A DNA stretch of 64,000 nt from Paenibacillus sp. FSL H7-0357 (GTDB taxonomy: Bacteria > Bacillota > Bacilli > Paenibacillales > Paenibacillaceae). This document shows positions 17,745 through 27,300 of the stretch, in pieces; the stretch's first letter is position 1, and each line of letters starts with the position of its first letter. The notes below the pieces were generated by a model. The model was not told the DNA's origin. It saw only the letters and a program-made list of their open reading frames with translations, and searched no databases. Position numbers and translations under genes: made by a program. The stretch is from positions 2,294,001-2,358,000 of the forward strand of contig NZ_CP009241.1 in assembly GCF_000758525.1 (NCBI RefSeq). The letters run 5' to 3'.

Positions 17745-18026
17745 ATGCATTCCATGGATACGATTACTCAGGAATTGCTTGAAATCATTAATGCTCATCT
17801 CTTGCAAAGAGCTGAAGAAGCAGGAAAATCGGGTGAAACTGGATTGCTGACCAGCTTGGAAGGTGACCTGGAGTTGTCCAATTATATTAATTCCCTTGAT
17901 TTCATCATGATTCTCGTTAATATTGAAAAAAAGTTTAACGTGGTGCTGCAAGGAGACCTGAATATACTAACAGATCGGAGTTTTATCCAAATTGCTGAAT
18001 TTATTGCAAAAAACAGGAATGATTAA
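17745..18026 (+). CDS. Stand-alone acyl carrier protein
   Basis: 93 residues. ATG has AAAGGAG eight bases upstream. The central segment YINSLDFIMILVNIEKKFNV matches the carrier-protein helix II pattern, with Ser50 as the likely phosphopantetheine site. The usual Asp before that serine is Asn (NSL instead of DSL). The N-terminus is longer than in fatty-acid ACPs, with an extra Gly/Glu-rich loop near 26-41. It is the last gene of the biosynthetic operon and pairs with the BtrH-like gene, as BtrI pairs with BtrH in butirosin. It may hold an acyl starter or receive the finished chain. It is unlikely to be the primary fatty-acid ACP because of its location and divergent motif. Confidence 0.78.
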   Translation: MHSMDTITQELLEIINAHLLQRAEEAGKSGETGLLTSLEGDLELSNYINSLDFIMILVNIEKKFNVVLQGDLNILTDRSFIQIAEFIAKNRND

Positions 18027-18087
18027 TGGTAGCCCTGAAAAAGCTTGTATTTAGGGAAGGGATCTTCAGTCAGGGGCTAGGTGCAGT

Positions 18088-18137
18088 ATAAAAATGCAGC
18101 GTGTATCCGCTTAGGCTACGCGCTGCATTTTTATTTT
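18088..18137 (+). terminator. Rho-independent terminator of the biosynthetic operon
   Basis: AAAAATGCAGCG pairs with CGCTGCATTTTT across a short loop and is followed by TATTTTA. It lies about 60 bases after the free ACP and closes the cluster. Confidence 0.85.
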
Positions 18138-18160
18138 AGGGGATATGTCACTCACGGCAG

Positions 18161-18267
18161 ATGCTGACCGATGCGGTTCGAAGAGAAGCTCTGTTGGATG
18201 CCGTCACCTGCGTACCAAGGGACATCGCTTACCCGCCCGATTTGAATTTGTTGAATGAAGCCCGTGG
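18161..18267 (+). pseudogene. Transposase remnant (IS1182/IS5-like fragment)
   Basis: About 35 codons read REALLDAVTCVPRDIAYP then PDLNLLNEAR. That pattern is typical of the segment before the catalytic core in IS1182-like DDE transposases, which usually have a DAT...DI.YPTDL.LLNEAR signature. Nothing recognisable precedes or follows it, and the frame then runs into the opposite-strand yhbH 3' end. It is a relic, not a functional gene. Its position between the cluster terminator and a core sporulation gene suggests a past insertion or exchange border. The identification is by motif memory only. Confidence 0.55.
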
Positions 18268-18312
18268 GATACCTTCTTATTATCTTATTAGTTCTCCTCT
18301 AAATCCCGCTCA

Positions 18313-19476
18313 TCACGATTTCGCCAAATCTCTTTTGCCGAAAAAGGTCTTGAGCGCCTGGTACACTTCCTTCTTATCCTTAATGACATAATGCATGAAC
18401 TGCTCCTGCTTCAGATGCCGGTAGGCGGACATCAGCGTGCTGCTGCGGTTGTACTGGTTCACCTCGCCGTATCCGAACATATTGCTGCGTTTCAGCAGCT
18501 CCCCGATCAGCTTGACGCAACGTTCGTTATCCGAGGTGAGATTGTCGCCATCCGAGAAATGAAAAGGATAGATGTTGTATTTGGCCGGCGGATACCGGCT
18601 GTCGATAATCTCCAGCGCCTTCTGGTAGGCTGACGAGCAGATCGTGCCCCCGCTTTCACCCCGGGTGAAGAAATCATGCTCACTGACCTCTTTGGCTTCC
18701 GTATGATGAGCCAGGAACACAATCTCGACCTTTTCGTATTGCCGGCGCAGGAAGCGGGTCATCCAGAAAAAGAAGCTGCGGGCGCAGTATTTTTCGAAGG
18801 TCCCCATAGATCCGGAGGTATCCATCATGGCGATGATGACTGCATTGGAATGAGGAACCGTAATATCATCCCAGGTTTTATAGCGCAAATCGTCGGGACT
18901 GATGCTGTGGATGCCGGGATTTCCGTTGCTGGCGTTGCGCCGGAGATTCTCCAGCAAGGTGCGCTTCTTGTCGATGTTCGACATCATGCCTTTTTTACGG
19001 ATATCGTTGAAGACGATGGACTTGACCTCGATCTCTTCTTTATCCTTCGGTGCTAGGTGGGGCAGCTCCAGGTCCTGGAACAGAATGTCCTCCAAATCCT
19101 CGAGGTTCACTTCAGCCTCAACCGTATCCTGACCCGGCTGATCGCCGGCCTTGTCACCTTTGCCCGGTTGGGCAGATTGTGAATCACGCCCGAGCACATC
19201 ACCAACCTGGCTGTCTCCGTCTCCCTGGCCGACATGCTTTTGCTTGCGGAAGTTATAGATAATCCGGTACTCATCCAGACTGCGGATCGGCACCTTCACA
19301 ATCTGTTTTCCGTCCGACATGATAATGTTCTCTTCGGTAACGAGGTCGGGCAGATTATCCTTAATGGCTTCCCTGACCTTCTGCTGATGACGTTCCTGAT
19401 CCTGATGGCCTTTGCGGTGAAGGGACCAGTCTTCTTTTGACACGACAAACGCATATGGACCGGGTGATTGCGACAG
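18313..19476 (-). CDS. yhbH: Sporulation protein YhbH (DUF444, VWA-like)
   Basis: 387 residues, matching the usual ~390 of Bacillus YhbH. Motifs include [14 protein letters not shown] at the N-terminus, [25 protein letters not shown], and a von Willebrand A-like MIDAS sequence DTSGSMG near the middle. YhbH is made early in sporulation; its molecular role is not well defined. Start choice matters: the open frame runs back to 19602, but the extra 42 residues are unlike the family. A perfect GGGAGG at 19485-19490 sits eight bases before CTG at 19476, giving [14 protein letters not shown] rare CTG initiation codon is therefore proposed. The gene is monocistronic and converges on the biosynthetic cluster. 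Confidence 0.9.
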   Translation of the reverse strand: MSQSPGPYAFVVSKEDWSLHRKGHQDQERHQQKVREAIKDNLPDLVTEENIIMSDGKQIVKVPIRSLDEYRIIYNFRKQKHVGQGDGDSQVGDVLGRDSQSAQPGKGDKAGDQPGQDTVEAEVNLEDLEDILFQDLELPHLAPKDKEEIEVKSIVFNDIRKKGMMSNIDKKRTLLENLRRNASNGNPGIHSISPDDLRYKTWDDITVPHSNAVIIAMMDTSGSMGTFEKYCARSFFFWMTRFLRRQYEKVEIVFLAHHTEAKEVSEHDFFTRGESGGTICSSAYQKALEIIDSRYPPAKYNIYPFHFSDGDNLTSDNERCVKLIGELLKRSNMFGYGEVNQYNRSSTLMSAYRHLKQEQFMHYVIKDKKEVYQALKTFFGKRDLAKS

Positions 19477-19637
19477 GATGACCACCTCCCATGGAATATA
19501 AATCGGTACGGGCGTAAGCACATGCTTCTTAAAGTGAGTAACTCTGAGGCATGCTGTAACTAAAGTATATTCAGGGGTAGGGAGGATATGTGAAGATATC
19601 AATGGGTATAAACTGCGGAGCCGGGAACTTTGATCCC

Positions 19638-21323
19638 TTATTCACTGATCTCTTCAATATTAAGCTTATAGCTGTTTGACCGGGATTCCCCGGAATATCT
19701 CCGGCCGTCAATCGTGAACAGGTACAGCGCGGTCGAGGAGCCTTGAAGGGACCGGCCCATGAAATCGTCATTGATTCTGACAAAATAAGTGAGATGGACC
19801 GTCTGACCAGCTTGCACTGTACCCAGCGGCATCGTCCCCCGGTAAGAGGCTTCAGATGAGGTAAGGGTACTGACCGTAACGATGTCGGACTCAATTAGGC
19901 TTCCTTGGGGCACGATCCGTATGACAGAAACGTCGGCAGGATAATTGCCGCTATTGATCACTGAAATCCTGAATTGGGCATTCCCCCCGGGCTCGACAAT
20001 CGGCGGTTCACCATTCATCTCAATGGATATGACCGGCGACAGAATCAAGGTGGTAACCGCATTTGAGCGGGCAACCAGTCTTACATTTCGTCCGTCTGGC
20101 AGTGTGAAGGTATATTGCAGATTGCCTTGGTTCTGCACCGCCGGGGTCTGCTTGATATCAGTGGCTGCAGGGATAGACACAAGAAACTCCACGAGGACCA
20201 CAGAGCCGGCTCTTATTGTGCCCAGCGGGATGAATTCTCCCGGTCTAATACCCTTCATGGGCACACCGTCAACCATAACGCTGTCCCAGATGAACAATGT
20301 TCCTGGAGGAATTGCATCCACCAGTGCAGCATTTACAGCCAGATTTCCGCTGTTTTGTACGGTGAACTTATAATGCAGGTTGTCTCCGGGCGCCGCGCTG
20401 TAGCGATCAACCTTTAGACTGACTGTAACGCCTGCCTGGATAATGGATATTTCCAAGGTATTGCTCTCGGTGGTATCAGTAGCTTCATCTCCCTGGTAGG
20501 TGGTGCGCGCCTGCGTTGTTAACAGGAAATTCTCAGGGACTGACGTGATCCGTACGCGAAAAGAAATTTCGGCGGCTGTGTCTGTACTTAGGCCTCCCAG
20601 CCGGATTCCTTCTGCCGGATCAGCATCGGGATAATAGATACCCCCGGCGACAACACTTCCCGGAACGAAAATGGCTCCATCCGGCACGGGAATGAATACG
20701 ATAATATCGTTCAGCAGCCGTGCTCCCTCGTTCCTGAGCTGCAGCATATAAGTGACTACATCTCCGGTAAAGGTAGTCGGAGTACTTGCGGCCAGAAGGG
20801 TGGAGAGCTGGTAGGAAAGCAAAGAAACTGCTACCGGATTGGAAAGGATTTCGCTTTGCACAAGCCTGCCTTCCGGTGTAGTGAAAGAATAAAATCCCCT
20901 GGCTTCATTGCGAAGCTCCAGTGAGGGGGGAAGCGAAACGACAATGACCTGGAAGGCGATGCGGACCTGTGCCTGCGGTGATATTATTCCCAGCGGTATG
21001 CCGGAAGACGGAGATACCCCGGGAAGGGGGACTCCGTCTCTTAGCACACTATTAGCAATGAAGGATACGCCTTCAAGGAGAATATCTCTGATCGTTGCCA
21101 GTGCAGCCACGTTGCCGCTGTTCTTGGCAACAAGCGAGTAAACCAGCGTCTCCCCAAGGGAGACGCTGGTTTTGTCCGCACTTTTGAATAAGGAAAGTAC
21201 GGGGCTGAGGACCGGGGTATGGACGGTATTGGAATAGGTTATAGCGTCTATACCCGCTGCCGAGCTGAACAGTACCATGGACTGATTCGTCACGACAGGT
21301 TGAGGAAATGAGCCAGGGGTCAT
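19638..21323 (-). CDS. DUF11-repeat protein, C-terminal part
   Basis: 561 residues. It starts at ATG overlapping the stop of the longer DUF11 gene (ATGA, 21320-21323). Its first ~39 residues (…NQSMVLFSS…[10 protein letters not shown]) are not a new N-terminus; they complete the last repeat of the upstream protein. Four further repeats of about 125-135 residues follow, each an immunoglobulin-like beta-sandwich of the TIGR01451/DUF11 type (pattern GD..xY...v.NsGn … G…LG). There is no signal peptide and no LPXTG anchor; the end is [12 protein letters not shown]. It is read here as the distal piece of one large protein, split by a frame change or kept as two coupled chains. There is no ribosome site as good as those elsewhere in the window, in keeping with coupling. 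Confidence 0.85.
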   Translation of the reverse strand: MTPGSFPQPVVTNQSMVLFSSAAGIDAITYSNTVHTPVLSPVLSLFKSADKTSVSLGETLVYSLVAKNSGNVAALATIRDILLEGVSFIANSVLRDGVPLPGVSPSSGIPLGIISPQAQVRIAFQVIVVSLPPSLELRNEARGFYSFTTPEGRLVQSEILSNPVAVSLLSYQLSTLLAASTPTTFTGDVVTYMLQLRNEGARLLNDIIVFIPVPDGAIFVPGSVVAGGIYYPDADPAEGIRLGGLSTDTAAEISFRVRITSVPENFLLTTQARTTYQGDEATDTTESNTLEISIIQAGVTVSLKVDRYSAAPGDNLHYKFTVQNSGNLAVNAALVDAIPPGTLFIWDSVMVDGVPMKGIRPGEFIPLGTIRAGSVVLVEFLVSIPAATDIKQTPAVQNQGNLQYTFTLPDGRNVRLVARSNAVTTLILSPVISIEMNGEPPIVEPGGNAQFRISVINSGNYPADVSVIRIVPQGSLIESDIVTVSTLTSSEASYRGTMPLGTVQAGQTVHLTYFVRINDDFMGRSLQGSSTALYLFTIDGRRYSGESRSNSYKLNIEEISE

Positions 21324-24300
21324 GTCGCGATTACCTGAACCTTGAAGGTTACAGTTGTTGAAGCTCCGGCAGCAATCGTGCCGATGACAACGCCTGATCC
21401 GGGGTTGGCCCCAGGACGGGCGATATCGTCTACGGTAACGCTGCCCGCAACGAATTGGCTTCCGGCCGGAATCGGGTCAACCAGCACAACGTTGTTGACG
21501 GCGACGATACCGTTGTTCGTCACGACAATTGTATAGGTAAGGGTGTCGCCGACTACGGCATCGATAGCCGGTGTGCTCTTGACTGCGGTGACGTCCGGAG
21601 ACGATACAGGGATCACAAGTACATTGGACAAGGAAGAGCCTGAGAGCAGACGTCCGTCCGGCGGCGTGAACGTGAAGGTTGCGGCTGCCTGATTGACGAG
21701 TCGCTGCGGTGAAGGCAGCGAAGCCACGGTAACCTGCAGGGTGACTGTCATGACGACTGTAGCTCCAGGGGCAACCGTTCCAAGGTTGATTCCGGCTGCC
21801 GGATCGGCTCCCGGTTGCGGCACACCGTTCACCAGCACACTGTTCGGAACAAATACACCTCCTGCAGGGATGGAGTCCGTAAGGGTAACCACAGCCGGCA
21901 AGTTCCCGGTGTTTGTGACGCTAATGAAGTAAGTGACAGTGTCTCCGACGGTTGCATTGGCTGTATCCGCGCTCTTTAGGATATTGATTATCGGCTGATA
22001 CACCGGAGTAATCAGGTTATTGGAATAGGAAGCACCCGAGAAAGCACCGGAGGTAAAGCTCACGGACGCCTGGTTATTAAGGCTCGGTGGATTCGGCAGC
22101 GCAGTAACAACAATATTGAAGGAGACCTGGACAGAAGCTCCCGGAGCCAGAGTGCCAAGGGAAATTCCATTGGCCGGGTTCGCTCCCGGCAGAGGAGTGC
22201 TGTCGACAACTACGCTGCCTGTGACAAAGGAAGCTCCCGGTGGTATCGGATCGCTAAGCACGACATTGTTGACCGATGCAATCCCGCTATTGGTAACGGT
22301 GACTGTGTAGGGAACGGTATCACCTACTACGGCATCTGTTACAGTGGAGGCTTTTGATACCAATACGTTAGGCGATGAAACGGAAATCTGATTGATGTTG
22401 GAGACTGCTGATTCGTTGAAGGTCCGGCCGTCCGGCAGGGTATACGCAAAGGTGATGGTAGCCCGGTTGGTCAATTGCTGGTTTGGCGGCAGCGTAGTGA
22501 TCAGAACAGAGAAAGTGACTGTTAAGCTGGCGCCGGCAGCAATAGAACCGAGCGGAATGCCGGTTGCGGGATCGGCTCCCGGGGACGGGAATCCGTTAAT
22601 CAGCACACTGTTTGCTACAAGTAGGGTTCCTGCCGGAATCGTATCGGTCAAAGTAGCAGTAGCCGGATAGTTGCCTGTATTGTTTACAATTACGGTATAG
22701 GTAATGGTATCCCCGACGGTAGCATTGACAGAGCTTGCGCTTTTGACTGCTGCCACTATCGGTTCGTAGACCGGTGTGGTGACAATATTGGAGAATGCTA
22801 CGTTGGAAAGTGCTCCGGAAGTAAAGCTGACGGAGGACTGGTTGTTCAGCAGTCCGGTTGCCGGCAGCGAAGTTACGGTTACAGTAAAGGCTACGGTCAC
22901 TGAAGCCCCCGGGGCGATGCTGCCTATGGTTACCCCGGTAGAAGGTGAAGCCCCGGGCCGCCCGACACCGTCCACAAGCACACTGTTCGGCACAAAGGCG
23001 GTACCTGCAGGAAGAGCATCCGTAAAGACAACGTTATTGACGGTTTCGATCCCGTTATTCGTCAAGGTCACGGAATAGGTAATCGTGTCCCCGACGGTAG
23101 TTGCCGTTGTCGCGGTGGATTTGAGCACGGCGAGATTCGGGCTGGATACAGGAATCGTGACCGTGTTGGAGAGTGCTGAACCGGTGATTGTGCGTCCGTC
23201 AGGCAAAGTAAAGCTGTACGCTGCGGTCCCCTGATTGACCAGCACCTGCGGAGACGGCAGTGAGGTAATCACAACTGAGAAAGTGACGGCGACAGTGGCT
23301 CCCGCAGCGACAGTTCCAGCGGCAATACCGGTAGTGGGATCAGCCTGCGGCAGAGGCAGCCCATTGATCAGGACGCTGTTGGGCACAAAAGTGGTTCCTG
23401 CCGGAATATTGTCCGTTACGTTCAGAGTGGCTCCATAATTGCCGGTGTTGCTGACAGTCAAGGTATAGGTTACGGTATCGCCGACTGTGGCATTAGCGGT
23501 GCTGGCTGTTTTAACCACAGAGACATTCGGCTGGAAGACGGGAACGGCTACCGGGTTCGACAAAGTGGTACCTGAGAAAATACCAGAGGTATAGGTAACG
23601 GTCGCCTGGTTGTCAATAGAGGCGTCAGCGGGAACGGAAATGACCGTTACGCTGTAAGAGACGATTGCAGTTGCGCCGGAGGCTAACGTTCCGATCGCAA
23701 TCCCGGAAGACGGATTGGCATTTGGGAAAGGCACTCCGTTTACTGATACGCTGCCGGGTATAAATGAGGATCCGTCAGGCACGGGATCACTGAGTAATAC
23801 ATTATTTACGGGATCAATCCCGGTGTTGGTAATGCTTACGGAATAGGCAATCGTATCTCCAACGGCAACTGCTGTTGCAGGAGTGCTCTTCACTACGGAA
23901 AGATTGGGAGCGGAGACCGCGATAGTTACCGTATTAGATACAGCCGTACCCGTAAGCAGCCGGCCGTCAGGCGGAGTGAAAGTGAAGGAGGAGGAGGCCT
24001 GATTGACAAGCTGCTGTGGTGAAGGCAAGGAGACTATAAAGACAGTGAAGCTGACGGTAACACTGGCCCCCGGAGCTACGGTGCCGACGGTAATACCGGT
24101 ATCGGGTGCGGCTCCCGGCTGCGGAAAGCCGCCAACGATAACGCTGTTGGGATCAAAGGTAGTCCCTGCGGGAATGTTGTCGGTCAAAGTAACATTGGCA
24201 GCCAGATTGCCTGTGTTGCTGACAACAATCGTGTAGATAATGGATTCGCCAACTGTTGCATTAAGATCATTGGCACTTTTGACAAGGGAAATCTGCGGCT

Positions 24301-27300
24301 GTATTACCGGTGTCGTGGTTACGTTGGAAGATGAAGAACCGGAGAATACACCGGAGGTAAAGCTGACGGTCGACTGGTTGTTGATCTGTGAAGGAATCGG
24401 CATTGTTATCCTCACCTCGAATGTTACGGCGACTGACGCCCCTGGGGCCAGACTGCCGATTGGAATGCCGGCGGACGGAACTGATTGCGGCTGGGAAACG
24501 CCGCCCACAATTACGGTTCCGGGAATGAAGGCAATATTCTCAGGCAGAGGATCACTGAGAATGATGTTGCTGACAGCCGCGATGCTGGTGTTCGTCAGCA
24601 CCGAGGTGAACTTAAGAATGTCACCCGTAACGGCATCAATGGCGTTCACGCTTTTGACGATACTGACATTGGGAGCGGAGACAGGAACACTGAGCGTGTT
24701 CGAAACAGCGTTTGTTCCGAGCTGCCGTCCGTCAGGCAGAGTGAAGCTGATTGCAGCAGCAGCCGAATTGAGCAGCTGCTGGCCCGGGGGCAGCGCCGTC
24801 ACGGTGACCAGAAAACTGACGGTGACACTATCGCCCGGCACAAGCGGACCTACCGGGATTCCGGTCACCGGGTTGAAACCGGGAAGCGGTGTTCCGCCAA
24901 TGATGACGCTGTTCGGTTCAAATACTGCTTGCGGCGGTAAACTGTCAGTCAGGTTCAGCGTGGCGGCGATATTACCGGTGTTGCTGGCCAGGATCGAGAA
25001 GGATAGGGAACTGCCTACCGAAGCCTGGGCGCTGTTGGCACTTTTAACGAGAGTGATGACCGGAATAAAGATCGGAGTTGTCACTGTATTGGACAGGGCA
25101 GTTCCGCTGAACGCTCCTGCCGTGAATGAAGCGCTGGCCCGGTTAACCAGTTCGGCGGGATTTGGCAGGAAGGCAGCGTTCACCTTGAAGGTGACGACCA
25201 CACTGGCCCCTGCCGCGATGGTGCCAAGAGCAATGCCCGCCCCCGGATTGGCGGATGGTACAGAAGCCCCGTTCACCGTGACGCTCCCAGCCACAAATGC
25301 TCCTCCCGCGGGTACGGGATCAGACAGGACGACGTTGTTTACAGCCACCCCGCTCGGATTGGATACCGCTACGGTATAGGTTATATTCTCACCGACAGCG
25401 ATGGCGGAGAGATTGGCTGTTTTGAATAAGGTGATATTCGGTGCGGAAACCGGGATACTGACCGTATTCGAGAGGCTTCCCCCGCTGAGGGAACGTCCGC
25501 TGGGCAACTGGTAGGTATAGCTGCTGCTTCCTTGGTCGGTCAATACCGCCGGAGAAGGCAGTGACTGCACCGTAGTCAGGAAGTTGACGGTTACCGTAGA
25601 ACCGGGAGCCACGGCCCCCAGTGGAATTCCGGTGAGCGGAGAATCCGCAGGACGAGCGGAACCGTTCACTGTAACGCTTCCCGCAACAAAGGAAGAGCCG
25701 GCGGGGATATTGTCGCTTAGGGTGACGGTTGCTGCCAGATTCCCTGTGTTTTGCACCTGAAGGGTGTAAAGCACGTTGCCGCCTACAGTCGCACTGGCCG
25801 GACTTGCGCTTTTGACAATGCCAATGACAGGCTGATACACAGGTGTTGTGGTGATGTTGGATTGGGAAATGCCTGTAAACATCCCGGAACTATAGGATGC
25901 CGAAGAACGGTTGGACAGCTGTCCGGTTCCCGGTACAGAGGTGACCGTCACTTGGAAAGCTACGGTTGCACTGTTACCAGGAGGAATTGCCCCCACAGAG
26001 ATTCCCGATGCCGGGTCTGCGACCGGCCGGGATGAGCCGGAAACGGTCACACTGCCCGGAACAAAGGTGCTGCCTGCAGGAATCGGATCGGACAGGACAA
26101 CATGTGTTACCGCCGAAATCCCGTTATTGCTGATGACGGAGGTATAGGTCAAAGTGTCCCCTACGGCAACGTCAGGGAAGCTGGTGCTTTTGACCACTGT
26201 AACATTGGGCAGTGTCACCGGAAGGGTCAGCGTATTCGATGCTGCTGAACCGGCCACGGTACGTCCGTCAGGCACCAGGAAGGTATAGGCTGCAGTGGTC
26301 TGGTCGGTTAACTGCGGCGGCGACGGCAGACTGTTCACGGCAACCCTGAACTGAACGGTGGAGCTTCCTCCGGCGGCAATCGTGCCGATTGCGATGCCCG
26401 TGGCGGGATTGCCTGCCAAGGGAGTCCCGTTAACGGTAAAGCTCCCGGGAACATAGGTGCTTCCGGCAGGGATATTGTCGGTCAGCGTAGTGGACGCACC
26501 GATATTTCCCGTGTTGGAGATTTGCACGGTATAGGTAATCTCATCTCCAACCGTTGCGTTGGCGGTGTTGGCGCTTTTGACCATACCCAGAACCGGCGAG
26601 TACACTGGAACCGTTACTGTATTGGATGGGATGACTCCCGAAACAATGGGTCCTCCGGCTACACTCTGGAATGTAAATGCGGCATTGGCGGAGTTGGCAA
26701 TCGTCTGCGGGCTGGGCGGCAGCGAGGTCACTCTGGCCTGATATGTAACCGTTACAGAAGAGCTGAGTGCCAGTGACCCTAAGGGAATTCCGGCTGAAAT
26801 ATCATAGCTAGGCCTGGAAACGCCGGCGACTACAACGCTTCCGGCTACAAAGGTCAAGCCGCTTGGCAGTGTATCTGACAGTACCACACTCGTAGCACTG
26901 GCAGTACCTGTATTGTTGATGGTAACGGTATAGGTTATCGTATCACCAACGATCGGACCGGCCACATTGGAGCCTTTGGTCAGCGTGATTACCGGAGCGT
27001 TAATATTGATCTGGAGCGCATTCGCGTTGACTACATAGGCATCGCCAGAGGTGGTCAGCGTCAGCAGTGCAGAGGACTGGTTGTTCACCAGCCTTGCCGA
27101 AACGTCGACGTTGGTAATGTCCCAGCCTTGCCGTCCACCGATGATATTGGTGCCTGGACTGCCGTTGGTCTGGTTGCGGGTTCCGAAGGTTCCAGTCGTA
27201 TTCAGAGCGCCGTTGTCATTATTAATCTGCGAAGCAAAGAAGTTATTGGCAAAGTTGTTGGGACCCGACAAGGCCACCTGTGTGGCGGAGGTCGGGCCGA

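Noticed and set aside
18268..18391. Continuation of the transposase-like frame into 18391
   Set aside because: After about 18267 the frame is only the complement of the yhbH 3' end; the family-like part is confined to 18161-18267.
24240..25379. 379-codon plus-strand frame opposite the DUF11 gene
   Set aside because: It is the antisense of repeat-coding DNA; similar frames appear opposite each repeat, and no ribosome site precedes it.
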